Source: JBBCJM01 sp037190175 (GTDB lineage: Bacteria > Pseudomonadota > Alphaproteobacteria > Rhodobacterales > Rhodobacteraceae). From it: a stretch of 12,668 nucleotides of DNA. Below the pieces are notes generated by a model. The model was not told the DNA's origin and searched no databases. It saw nothing but the letters and a program-made list of their open reading frames with translations. The stretch is from contig JBBCJM010000005.1 of the NCBI GenBank assembly GCA_037190175.1, positions 1-12,668 of the forward strand. The letters are read 5' to 3'. Each line of letters starts with the position of its first letter. The stretch's first letter is position 1. Shown in pieces: positions 6,221 to 12,668 of this stretch. The position numbers and the translations under genes were made by a program.

Positions 6221-8373
6221 ACCCGGGCGAAGAGCCCCTCCACCGGCAGGGGCTCGGGGAAGGCCGGGCCGGAGGTCCAGCGTCTGTGCCGGTCCTGCGT
6301 GGCCTGCGCGATCAGGCCCGCGGGCGTCGCCCGCAGCGCCAGCGGGCCGGTGGCCTCCAGCACCGCAAGGTCGATCAGCAGGCAGCCGGGCGGCGCCGCG
6401 CGCGCCCGGGCGGCCAGCACCACCAGCCCGCCGGCCGCGCAGGCTTCGGGCAAGGCGGCCAAAGCGCCTTCGCCCGACAGCGCCACCCCCGGCCGGCCTG
6501 CGATCACGAAGCGCCGGGCCTCCCGCGGGCCGTCGAAGCCCGGCCGTTTCGCCGCCTCTCCCTGCGTGGCGAGGTCGCCGTCGTTCTCCAGCCAGCTGCG
6601 CGCCGCGAAGCCGCCGCCGCGGGCGGCCGAGAGCGCCCTGCCCTCCGGCCCCATCAGGCCGAGCAGCCTGCCGTCGCGCGAGATCATCAGGTCGGGCCGG
6701 CTGCCGGTCGGCCATAGCGCCACCGCCGCCAGCACGGCCAGAAGCCCCGCCCACCGCGCCCGGCCGGGCCAGATCGCCAGCCACAGCGCCCCCAGCGTCA
6801 GCACCGGCAGCACCCAGCCGGGCGGCTGCGGGATCGGCCGCACCGCCCCCTCCCACCCCGCCACCAGCGCGGCGATGTGCAGGATCCACCACGAGCCCAG
6901 CCCCAGCGCCCAGAGCGCCGGCGCGGCGAGGCCGAAGGGCGCCAGCAGCGCGGCGAGCGCCCCGGCCGGCATCACCACCGCGCCCATCGCCCAGACCGTC
7001 AGCAGGTTGGCGATCAGGCCGAAGTCGGTGAAGCGGTTGAAGCTCACCGCCACATAGGGCGCGGTCGCGAGCCCCGCCACCACGGAGCTGAGCACCAGGG
7101 TGAAGACCGGCAGGGCGATCCGCGGCAGCCGGCGCCGCCAGACCCGCGCCTCGACCCCGCGGAAGGCGGCGATCAGCGCCACGGTGGCGGCGAAGGACAT
7201 CTGGAACCCGGCCTCCATCAGGCTCTCGGGCTTCCACAGCAGGAGCACGAGGCCCGCGATGGCCACCGAGCGAAGGGTCAGCGCGCGGCGGTCGGTCAGC
7301 ACCGCGACCAGCATCACCAGCACCATGACGAAGGCGCGTTCGGTCGCCACATTGGCCCCGGAGAGCGCCAGGTAGAAGCCCGCCACCCCGATCGAGACCA
7401 GGGCCGCGATCTTCTTGCCGCTGACCCGCAGCGCGACCGCGGGCACCAGCGCCAGCCCGGCGCGGATCAGCACGAAGACGAAGCCTACCAGGAAGGCCAT
7501 GTTCATGCCGGAAATGGCCAGCAGATGCGTCAGGCTCGAATCGCGCAAGGCAATGGTCGCCTCGCGGCTGAGGCCGGAACGGTCGCCTGTCATCGCGCCG
7601 GCGGCGAAGGCGCCGGGATCGCCGGGGATCGCGGCGCGGATGCCGGCCGACAGCGCCATCCGGGCGCGGGCGACGGCCAGAGCGGCGCCCTGCGGCCCCT
7701 CGACCAGCAGCACGGGGGTGCGGGTATAGCCCACGCCGCCCAGCCCGTCGAACCAGGCCATGCGGCGGAAGTCGAAGCCCCCGGGCTCCGCCGGCCCCTC
7801 CGGCGCAGCGAGCCGCGCGGTCAGCATCAGGGTGGAGCCGGGCTCGGGCAGCGCCGGATGGCCGTCGCCCTGCAGCGAGACGCGGACGCGATGAGGCGTC
7901 TGCGGCGGCGGGATGCCCGAGAGGATCACCCGGTCCAGCGTGATGCGCAGCGCGTCGGACTGCGAGCGGTCGATCTCCACCAGCCTGCCCTGCACCGGGC
8001 CGGCATAGGGCGCGGCCAGCATGGGCGCGGCCACCACCTGCGCGCGCAGGCCCGCGGCCAGCACCCCGGCGGCGAGGCAGGCCCCTGCCCCGGCGACGAG
8101 CCCGGCGCCTTCCGGCCAGCGCAGCCGCACCCCGGCCAGCAGGACGAAAGCGGCCGCCAGGACGCCATAGGCCGGCCCCGAAGGCTCCCACGGCAGCGCG
8201 AACCAGAGCCAGACGCCGAGGCCCACGAAGACCGGCGCCAGCAGGAAGCGCGTGGCCGGCGGCACCGCGGGCCAGGCCAGGGCCGGCCGGGCCACCCCGA
8301 TGCGAACCAGCGCCACCACCTTGCCACCCGCCCCGCGACTGCCTAAACCCGGGCCCGAACATGCCCCGCGCAT
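6214..8373 (-). CDS. comEC: ComEC/Rec2 family DNA-uptake channel protein
   Basis: This is an inner-membrane protein of about 719 residues, a candidate channel for single-stranded DNA in natural transformation. Hydrophobic N-terminal segments (about 42-110) lead to a soluble OB-like part (about 120-225, DUF4131 region). The competence domain starts with AGAMTGDRSGLS and the hallmark HLLAISGMN (283-291), followed by many membrane segments to about 555. The C-terminal 165 residues (DLMISRDGRLLGLMGPEGRA onward) lack the HxHxDH motif of a metallo-beta-lactamase domain, so nuclease activity is not supported. The start is uncertain: ATG 8373 shares CATG with the gltX ATG, and GTG 8319 (18 residues in) would leave room for promoters. 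No strong ribosome-binding site separates them. It ends in TAG. Whether the organism is transformable cannot be told from here. Confidence 0.93.
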   Translation of the reverse strand: MRGACSGPGLGSRGAGGKVVALVRIGVARPALAWPAVPPATRFLLAPVFVGLGVWLWFALPWEPSGPAYGVLAAAFVLLAGVRLRWPEGAGLVAGAGACLAAGVLAAGLRAQVVAAPMLAAPYAGPVQGRLVEIDRSQSDALRITLDRVILSGIPPPQTPHRVRVSLQGDGHPALPEPGSTLMLTARLAAPEGPAEPGGFDFRRMAWFDGLGGVGYTRTPVLLVEGPQGAALAVARARMALSAGIRAAIPGDPGAFAAGAMTGDRSGLSREATIALRDSSLTHLLAISGMNMAFLVGFVFVLIRAGLALVPAVALRVSGKKIAALVSIGVAGFYLALSGANVATERAFVMVLVMLVAVLTDRRALTLRSVAIAGLVLLLWKPESLMEAGFQMSFAATVALIAAFRGVEARVWRRRLPRIALPVFTLVLSSVVAGLATAPYVAVSFNRFTDFGLIANLLTVWAMGAVVMPAGALAALLAPFGLAAPALWALGLGSWWILHIAALVAGWEGAVRPIPQPPGWVLPVLTLGALWLAIWPGRARWAGLLAVLAAVALWPTGSRPDLMISRDGRLLGLMGPEGRALSAARGGGFAARSWLENDGDLATQGEAAKRPGFDGPREARRFVIAGRPGVALSGEGALAALPEACAAGGLVVLAARARAAPPGCLLIDLAVLEATGPLALRATPAGLIAQATQDRHRRWTSGPAFPEPLPVEGLFARVQ
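8321..8349 (+). promoter_or_regulatory. Weak candidate gltX promoter
   Basis: TTGCCA (8321-8326), a 17-bp spacer and TAAACC (8344-8349) give a modest match to a -35/-10 pair pointing at gltX. It would start transcription near 8356, shortly before ATG 8372 and about 40 nt before TTG 8396. It lies inside comEC if that gene starts at 8373, but just upstream of it if comEC starts at GTG 8319. Confidence 0.3.
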
Positions 8374-9796
8374 GGTTTCCGAAAGGTTAATCCGCTTGGC
8401 CCAGCCCGTCGTCACCCGCTTTGCCCCCTCGCCCACCGGCGACCTGCACATCGGCGGAGGGCGCACCGCGCTTTTCAACTGGCTCTATGCCCGGGGCCGG
8501 GGGGGCAGGTTCCTGCTGCGGATCGAGGACACCGACCGCGAACGCTCCACCCCCGCGGCGACCGAGGCGATCCTGAAGGGGCTGACCTGGCTGGGGCTCG
8601 ACTGGGACGGCGCGCCGGTCAGCCAGTTCGCGCGCAAGGACCGCCACGCCGAGGTGGCGCAGGAGATGCTGGCCCGCGGCACCGCCTATCGCTGCTTCTC
8701 CGCGCCCGAGCAGATCGAGGCCTTCCGCACGGCCGAGAAGGAGGCCGGCCGCTATCCGGTCTTCCTCAGCCCCTGGCGCGACGCCGATCCGGCCACCTGG
8801 CCCGACGCGCCCTATGCCATCCGCATGAAGGCGCCGCGGACGGGCGAGACGGTGATCGAGGACCGGGTTCAGGGAAAGGTCACGATCCGCAACGATACTC
8901 TGGACGACATGATCGTGCTGCGCTCGGACGGAACCCCGACCTACATGCTCGCCGTGGTGGTGGACGACCACGACATGGGCGTGACCCATGTGATCCGCGG
9001 CGACGACCACCTGAACAATGCCGCGCGCCAGCAGATGGTCTATGACGCCATGGGCTGGCAGGTGCCGGTCTGGGCGCATATCCCGCTGATCCACGGGCCC
9101 GACGGCAAGAAGCTGTCCAAGCGCCACGGCGCCACGGCGGTGGGCGAGTACCAGGCCATGGGCTATCCCGCCGCCGGGATGCGCAACTACCTCGCCCGGC
9201 TGGGCTGGAGCCATGGCGACGACGAGGTGTTCACCGACGCCCAGGCGCAGGAATGGTTCGACCTGTCAGGCATCGGCCGGGCCCCGGCGCGGCTGGACTT
9301 CAAGAAGCTGGAACACGTCTGCGGCCAGCACATCGCCATGGCCGACGATGCTGCGCTGCTGCAAGAGCTGGAGGGATACATTGCCGCAGCCGGCCGCCCG
9401 GGGCTGACCCCGGGGCAGCGCGAGTTGCTGCTGCGCGCCCTGCCGGGGCTGAAGCAGCGCGCGAAGATCTTCCCGGAACTCCTTGACAAGGCTGCGTTTG
9501 CGCTAACCGCGCGGCCGCTGCCCATGGAGCCGCAGGCGGCGGCCGCGCTGGACACGGTATCCCGTGGCATACTGAAAACCTTGACGCCGCGGCTGCAAAA
9601 TGTTGTCTGGACGAAAGACTCGCTCGAGCCCATTCTGGCCGGGACCGCCGCCGATCACGGCATCGGCTTCGGCAAGCTGGCAGCCCCGCTGCGCGCCGCC
9701 CTGGCGGGACGCAGCGTGACGCCCGGCGTCACCGACATGATGCTGGCGCTGGGCCGCGACGAGACGATTGCGCGTCTGGAGGATGCCGCCGGCTGA
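8372..9796 (+). CDS. gltX: Glutamate--tRNA ligase
   Basis: This 474-residue class I aminoacyl-tRNA synthetase charges tRNA with glutamate; in alphaproteobacteria such enzymes commonly also mischarge tRNA-Gln for amidotransfer. The signature VTRFAPSPTGDLHIGGGRTALFN holds the HIGH-type motif HIGG (26-29). The IEDTDRERS motif (51-59), VIRGDDHLNN (207-216) and the KMSKS-type loop KKLSKR (246-251) follow. The C-terminal anticodon-binding helical domain starts near 330. I give the ATG at 8372, but TTG 8396 is a serious alternative: GAAAGG (8381-8386) lies nine bases before it and it yields MAQPVVTRFAPSPTG, closer to how Rhodobacter homologues begin in my recollection. Many alphaproteobacteria have two gltX genes; only one is visible here. 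gltA follows after 97 bp. Confidence 0.95.
   Translation: MVSERLIRLAQPVVTRFAPSPTGDLHIGGGRTALFNWLYARGRGGRFLLRIEDTDRERSTPAATEAILKGLTWLGLDWDGAPVSQFARKDRHAEVAQEMLARGTAYRCFSAPEQIEAFRTAEKEAGRYPVFLSPWRDADPATWPDAPYAIRMKAPRTGETVIEDRVQGKVTIRNDTLDDMIVLRSDGTPTYMLAVVVDDHDMGVTHVIRGDDHLNNAARQQMVYDAMGWQVPVWAHIPLIHGPDGKKLSKRHGATAVGEYQAMGYPAAGMRNYLARLGWSHGDDEVFTDAQAQEWFDLSGIGRAPARLDFKKLEHVCGQHIAMADDAALLQELEGYIAAAGRPGLTPGQRELLLRALPGLKQRAKIFPELLDKAAFALTARPLPMEPQAAAALDTVSRGILKTLTPRLQNVVWTKDSLEPILAGTAADHGIGFGKLAAPLRAALAGRSVTPGVTDMMLALGRDETIARLEDAAG
8381..8386 (+). promoter_or_regulatory. Ribosome-binding site supporting an alternative TTG start of gltX
   Basis: GAAAGG stands nine bases before TTG 8396 in the gltX frame, while no Shine-Dalgarno-like sequence precedes ATG 8372. 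If used, gltX loses eight unconserved residues and its overlap with the comEC start disappears. Confidence 0.4.
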
Positions 9797-9838
9797 TCCG
9801 GCCGGGCGGCACCCTCCCCCGACGTGTGCGCAGGATTT

Positions 9839-9866
9839 GCCGGGCGGCCGTGGCGGCCGGCCCGGC
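9839..9866 (+). other. Strong GC hairpin in the gltA 5' region
   Basis: GCCGGGCGGCC (9839-9849) pairs with GGCC-g-GCCCGGC (9855-9866) to give 11 base pairs with one bulged G (9859) and a GTGGC loop. It ends 10 bases before the gltA ribosome-binding site. No U-run follows, so it is not a normal terminator of gltX. It could shape gltA mRNA stability or translation, or mark processing between gltX and gltA. I see no convincing separate gltA promoter in the 97-bp gap. Confidence 0.55.
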
Positions 9867-9893
9867 CCCGGATACCGGAAGGGGACACGGATC

Positions 9894-11186
9894 ATGGCCG
9901 ATACCAGAACTGCGACGCTGACCTTCGACAACAAGTCCTACGAACTGCCGATCAAGACGCCCACGGTCGGGCCCGAGGTGGTGGACATCGGCAAGCTCTA
10001 CGGCATGGCCGACATCTTCACCTACGACCCCGGCTTCACCTCGACCGCCGCCTGCGAATCGAGCATCACCTATATCGATGGCGACGAGGGCGAGCTTCTG
10101 TACCGCGGCTATCCGATCGAGCAGCTGGCCGAGCAGTCGACCCATCTGGAGGTCTGCTATCTGCTGCTCTACGGCGAACTGCCGACCAAGACCCAGCTCG
10201 AGGATTTCGTGAACCGGGTGACGCGGCACACCATGGTGCACGAGCAGATGCACTATTTCTTCCGCGGCTTCCGGCGCGACGCGCATCCGATGGCGACGAT
10301 GGTCGGCGTGGTGGGGGCGATGTCGGCCTTCTACCACGACTCGACCGACATCAACGATCCCTGGCAGCGCGAGGTGGCGGCGATCCGCATGATCGCCAAG
10401 CTGCCCACCATCGCCGCCATGGCCTTCAAGTATTCGATGGGCCAGCCCTTCGTGTACCCCAAGAACTCGCTCTCCTACGCGGGCAACTTCCTGCACATGT
10501 GCTTCTCGGTTCCGGCCGAGGAATACGTGGTCAGCCCCGTGCTGGAAAAGGCGATGGACCGCATCATGCTGCTGCATGCCGACCACGAGCAGAACGCCTC
10601 GACCTCCACGGTGCGGCTGGCGGGATCGTCCGGCGCCAATCCCTTCGCCTGCATCGCGGCCGGGATCGCCTGCCTCTGGGGCCCGGCGCATGGCGGGGCG
10701 AACCAGGCCTGCCTGGAGATGCTGCGCGAGATCGGCACCGTGGACCGCATCCCGGAATTCATCGGCAAGGCCAAGGACAAGAACGATCCGTTCCGCCTGA
10801 TGGGCTTCGGGCATCGGGTCTACAAGAACTTCGACCCCCGCGCGACGGTGATGAAGGAATCGGCCGACGAGGTGCTGGACCTGCTGGGCATCCAGAACAA
10901 CGAGACGCTGAAGGTCGCCAAGGAGCTGGAGCGGATCGCGCTGGAGGACGAATACTTCATCGACAAGAAGCTCTACCCCAACGTCGACTTCTACTCGGGC
11001 ATCATCCTGGAGGCGATGGGCTTTCCCACCTCGATGTTCACGCCGATCTTCGCGCTGAGCCGCACGGTGGGCTGGATCTCGCAGTGGAAGGAGATGATCG
11101 CCGATCCGGCGCAGAAGATCGGCCGCCCGCGCCAGCTTTACGTCGGCGCCCCGCGGCGGGACTACGTGGCGGTCTCGGCGCGCTGA
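9894..11186 (+). CDS. gltA: Citrate synthase (type II, gltA-type)
   Basis: This 430-residue enzyme condenses acetyl-CoA and oxaloacetate to citrate at the entry of the TCA cycle. The N-terminal beta-rich extension (about 1-55, TATLTFDNKSYELPI) is that of the E. coli-like hexameric, NADH-sensitive form. SITYIDGDEGELLYRGYPI spans 57-75. The catalytic residues are His266 in WGPAHGGAN, His307 in FGHRVYKNFDPR and Asp365 in PNVDFYSG, with the oxaloacetate-binding His231 in LLHADHEQNAST. The C-terminus RPRQLYVGAPRRDYV is complete. GGAAGGGG (9877-9884) lies nine bases before the ATG, fixing the start. It is followed by a strong terminator, so gltX-gltA forms one unit or gltA is separate. Base composition agrees with its neighbours. 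Confidence 0.98.
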   Translation: MADTRTATLTFDNKSYELPIKTPTVGPEVVDIGKLYGMADIFTYDPGFTSTAACESSITYIDGDEGELLYRGYPIEQLAEQSTHLEVCYLLLYGELPTKTQLEDFVNRVTRHTMVHEQMHYFFRGFRRDAHPMATMVGVVGAMSAFYHDSTDINDPWQREVAAIRMIAKLPTIAAMAFKYSMGQPFVYPKNSLSYAGNFLHMCFSVPAEEYVVSPVLEKAMDRIMLLHADHEQNASTSTVRLAGSSGANPFACIAAGIACLWGPAHGGANQACLEMLREIGTVDRIPEFIGKAKDKNDPFRLMGFGHRVYKNFDPRATVMKESADEVLDLLGIQNNETLKVAKELERIALEDEYFIDKKLYPNVDFYSGIILEAMGFPTSMFTPIFALSRTVGWISQWKEMIADPAQKIGRPRQLYVGAPRRDYVAVSAR

Positions 11187-11208
11187 GGCCGGCGCGGCGG
11201 AAGGAAAT

Positions 11209-11240
11209 GGCCGGGGGGCGACCCCCGGCCCTTCTGTTTT
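11209..11240 (+). terminator. Rho-independent terminator of gltA
   Basis: GGCCGGGGG (11209-11217) pairs perfectly with CCCCCGGCC (11222-11230) around GCGA, a GNRA-type tetraloop, and is followed by CTTCTGTTTT. It begins 23 bases after the gltA stop. This is the clearest intrinsic terminator in the window. Confidence 0.9.
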
Positions 11241-11265
11241 CCCCCTGGTGACGGCCGTTTTGGCG

Positions 11266-11294
11266 TTGTGCCGGCAGGGCGCTTGCCGAATACT
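11266..11294 (+). promoter_or_regulatory. Candidate promoter of the hydrolase-DUF6295 unit
   Basis: TTGTGC (11266-11271), a 17-bp spacer and AATACT (11289-11294) form a modest -35/-10 pair between the gltA terminator and the hydrolase gene. It would give a leader of about 70 nt. Position and spacing are good, but the -35 matches consensus only in its first three bases. Confidence 0.35.
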
Positions 11295-11373
11295 GGCCGG
11301 GCGGTGGCCAGCCGGCGACCCCACGACCCGCAAATCAGGACCAAGGCCGGACGGCGCCTGCGGAGGAGCATCG

Positions 11374-12123
11374 ATGTCATTCTATCAGGGCATGACCTGC
11401 CGGAACGTCACCATCGAGGGAGACGGCGGAAACCCGATCACCGCCTATGTGGCGCGGCCCGAGCGGGAGGGGCCGGTTCCGGGGGTGGTTCTCGTCCACC
11501 ACCTGCCGGGCTGGAGCGAGTTCTACATCGAGACCACCCGGCGTTTCGCGCATCACGGCTATCTGGCGATCTGCGCCAATCTCTACGAGCGGGCGGGAGA
11601 GGGACACCCGGACGACGTGGCCGCCCGGGTGCGCGCCGAGGGCGGGGTTCCCGACGCCCAGGTGATCGGCGACACCGGGGCCGCGGTCAGCTGGCTGCGG
11701 GCGCAGCCAGGGCACAACGGCAAGGTCGGCCTGTTCGGCTCCTGTTCCGGCGGCAGGCACGCCTTCCTCTACGCCTGCCGCAAGAGGGACGTGGACGCCT
11801 GCGCCGATCTCTGGGGCGGCCGGGTGGTGATGGGCGAGGAGGAGCTCAACGCCAAGACCCCCGTCGCGCCGATCGACCTGACCGCCGACCTGTCCTGCCC
11901 GCTGATCGGCATCTTCGGCAACGACGACCGCGCCCCCAGCCCCGAGCAGGTGGACCGGCACGAGGCCGAACTCAGGAAACACGGCAAGGACTACGAATTC
12001 CACCGCTACGACGGGGCCGGCCACGGCATCTGGTACTGGCACCGGCCGATCTACCGGCCGGAACAGGCGATGGACGGGTGGAGCAAGGTCCTCGGCTTCT
12101 TCGGCAGGCATCTGAAGGAATAG
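11374..12123 (+). CDS. Dienelactone hydrolase-family protein
   Basis: This 249-residue alpha/beta hydrolase has no signal peptide. The likely catalytic triad is Cys124 in GLFGSCSGGRH (119-129), an Asp in GIFGNDDRAPSP (Asp184 or Asp185) and His217 in DGAGHGIWYWHRP. Cys as nucleophile, rather than Ser, is the dienelactone hydrolase pattern. However, the early strand reads VVLVHHLPGWSEFY (38-51), with His-Leu where classical enzymes have a His-Glu, so classical dienelactone substrate use is doubtful. PDDVAARVRAEGGVPDAQV (79-97) fits the family. GGAGGAG (11362-11368), five bases before the ATG, fixes the start. A terminator isolates it from gltA. The TAG stop overlaps the AGGAGG of the next gene, so the two are translationally linked. 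Its substrate is unknown. Confidence 0.85.
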   Translation: MSFYQGMTCRNVTIEGDGGNPITAYVARPEREGPVPGVVLVHHLPGWSEFYIETTRRFAHHGYLAICANLYERAGEGHPDDVAARVRAEGGVPDAQVIGDTGAAVSWLRAQPGHNGKVGLFGSCSGGRHAFLYACRKRDVDACADLWGGRVVMGEEELNAKTPVAPIDLTADLSCPLIGIFGNDDRAPSPEQVDRHEAELRKHGKDYEFHRYDGAGHGIWYWHRPIYRPEQAMDGWSKVLGFFGRHLKE

Positions 12124-12127
12124 GAGG
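12122..12127 (+). promoter_or_regulatory. Ribosome-binding site overlapping the hydrolase stop codon
   Basis: AGGAGG, five bases before ATG 12133, shares its first two bases with the TAG stop of the hydrolase gene. The arrangement allows terminating ribosomes to restart on the small downstream gene. Confidence 0.8.
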
Positions 12128-12132
12128 CACCC

Positions 12133-12438
12133 ATGTGCACGTCCATCGTCGAGATCGTTCCCGCGGAGGGCATGGCCAAGCGCGGGGACGAGTGGTTCCC
12201 GCTGACGCAGGCGGTGGTCGCCTATGACCACGCGCGCCACGCGCCGCTGGCCGATGTGATCACGCTGGATTTCGTCAACACCGGGCTGGAGCCGGGCGCC
12301 CGCGCGGGCATCGAACTCACGCTCGAATCCGCGCGCGACCTGATGGCCGCGCTGGAACGCGCCATCGCCGCCGCGGATTTCGAGGAGGCCGAGGTGCGCG
12401 GCAAGGGCGCCGCGCAGGGTGTCCCCCGGGCGGCGTGA
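12133..12438 (+). CDS. Small conserved protein of unknown function (DUF6295-like)
   Basis: This 101-residue soluble protein has no signal peptide or membrane segment. Its N-terminus MCTSIVEIVPAEGMAKRGDE, followed by WFPLTQAVVAYDHARHAPLA (21-40) and VITLDFVNT (42-50), resembles what I recall of the uncharacterised DUF6295 family (MCT start, Gly/Lys-rich turn, YDH..HAP, DFVN). Then comes a charged helix (ELTLESARDLMAALERAIAA, 61-80). The last 20 residues look disordered. Cys2, Asp32, His33 and His36 are the most site-like residues; metal binding is only a guess. It is translationally coupled to the hydrolase gene and so probably acts with it. The family is from memory, and the function is unknown. 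Confidence 0.72.
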   Translation: MCTSIVEIVPAEGMAKRGDEWFPLTQAVVAYDHARHAPLADVITLDFVNTGLEPGARAGIELTLESARDLMAALERAIAAADFEEAEVRGKGAAQGVPRAA

Positions 12439-12441
12439 CCG

Positions 12442-12475
12442 GCGGCAGGGCCGGCCCTACACGTAGTCCTGCCGC
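12442..12475. terminator. Possible bidirectional hairpin between converging gene ends
   Basis: GCGGCAGG (12442-12449) pairs with CCTGCCGC (12468-12475) around an 18-nt loop containing most of the palindrome AGGGCCGGCCCT. It begins four bases after the stop of the DUF6295-like gene and spans the stop of the minus-strand remnant. There is no U-run on either strand, so termination is only possible, not shown. Confidence 0.3.
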
Positions 12476-12516
12476 TGCAACCCGTATTTCGCCATCTTCT
12501 CGTTCAGTGTGCGCCG
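12457..12516 (-). pseudogene. 3' remnant of a DctD-like sigma-54 activator gene
   Basis: On the minus strand the last 19 codons before TAG (12457-12459) read RRTLNEKMAKYGLQRQDYV. This is the end of the Fis-type DNA-binding domain of DctD/NtrC-family response regulators (typically LPRRTL-x-x-K-L/M-x-x-(H/Y)GL). The frame continues upstream, but the residues before the Arg pair (GRRAGE) no longer resemble the family, which should show a helix and LxLPRR. The rest of the regulator is absent, so this is a gene stump left by an insertion, deletion or recombination with a break near 12517. The match is short and rests on motif memory. Confidence 0.6.
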
Positions 12517-12668
12517 ACGCTCTCCCGCTCTCCGGCCCGGTATATTGCCGCGAGCGTCGTGCGCGACCGCGCCAGCACGAAGTCCTCGGGGTTCGGCAGG
12601 GTGTCCGACAGAACCCAAACGAAGGGAGAGACGAGACCTGTTTGCTTCCATCGCATGTATCCATCCGG
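12504..12668 (-). CDS. Unidentified protein, C-terminal 54 residues (5' end outside window)
   Basis: A minus-strand frame enters from the right edge and ends at TGA 12504-12506. It begins PDGYMRWKQTGLVSPFVW, continues VLSDTLPNPEDFVLARSRTT and ends LAAIYRAGERESVGAH. It reads like a genuine folded protein (hydrophobic core, NPEDFVLAR turn, helix) and unlike the Arg/Pro/Gly-rich translations of the other frames. I do not recognise the family. Its first 25 or so codons use many A/T third positions (GGA, CAA, ACA, GGT, TCT, GTT), unlike neighbouring genes, which hints at transfer. The last residues (about GAH) are encoded by the DctD-like remnant in another frame, so the native C-terminus is probably replaced. 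Confidence 0.5.
   Translation of the reverse strand, partial: PDGYMRWKQTGLVSPFVWVLSDTLPNPEDFVLARSRTTLAAIYRAGERESVGAH

Noticed and set aside
6877..8346. Plus-strand 489-codon open frame antisense to comEC
   Set aside because: The product is His/Gln/Arg/Gly-rich repeats of no known fold; the opposite strand encodes the HLLAISG competence motif and regular membrane segments.
5408..8362. 984-codon open frame on the minus strand across lexA and comEC
   Set aside because: It is a frame shadow of comEC and antisense to lexA; the product is Gly/Ala/Arg-rich with no family motif. High GC removes stop codons from wrong frames.
9801..9848. Direct repeat GCCGGGCGGC at 9801-9810 and 9839-9848 as a regulator-binding pair
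   Set aside because: A ten-base all-GC word recurs easily by chance in this sequence, and the second copy is already explained by the hairpin arm.
9729..11333. Minus-strand 534-codon open frame antisense to gltA
   Set aside because: Citrate synthase on the plus strand is certain, and the antisense product shows only composition artefacts.

Overview
The window is about 12.7 kb of very GC-rich DNA (roughly 70% by eye). It reads as a chromosomal housekeeping region of an alphaproteobacterium, most likely order Rhodobacterales (Rhodobacter/Paracoccus-like). The evidence is the protein sequences, the gene order trpG-trpD-ung-trpC-moaC-moeA-lexA / comEC / gltX-gltA, the GAAC-N7-GAAC type of LexA operator (the alphaproteobacterial SOS box), and a GC-rich hairpin followed by 'GGAGTATTTG', which I recall as common between genes in this order.

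Layout. 1-390 (minus) is the 5' part of a gene for a membrane-anchored Pro/Ala-rich protein. It diverges from a plus-strand block: trpG, trpD and ung (ATGA and GTGA stop/start overlaps), a 239-bp gap holding a large inverted repeat, then trpC, moaC and moeA (1- and 4-nt overlaps). lexA follows behind its own promoter and a three-half-site operator. comEC lies on the minus strand, converging on lexA with a 7-bp overlap and diverging from gltX. gltA follows gltX and ends in a strong intrinsic terminator. Next is a two-gene unit, a dienelactone hydrolase-family protein and a small protein I place in DUF6295. The last 230 bp hold a 3' remnant of a DctD-like sigma-54 activator joined to the end of an unidentified minus-strand gene.

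Function. trpG/trpD/trpC carry out steps of tryptophan synthesis, moaC/moeA two steps of molybdenum cofactor synthesis, ung and lexA DNA repair and its control, comEC DNA uptake, gltX Glu-tRNA charging, and gltA entry into the TCA cycle. The most consequential anomaly is an in-frame TAG at codon 66 of trpC, in an otherwise intact gene with every catalytic residue present. TAG is used as an ordinary stop by comEC and the hydrolase gene here, so recoding is unlikely; it is either a real nonsense mutation (predicted Trp auxotrophy unless another trpC exists) or a base-call error.

Most of the window is ordinary. I found no CRISPR array, tRNA, rRNA, complete insertion sequence or defence system. 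The parts worth a second look are the trpC stop, the 125-bp symmetric inverted repeat, the triple LexA half-site array, the gltX/comEC shared start, the hydrolase-DUF6295 pair and the recombined right end. No gap between genes exceeds 300 bases.
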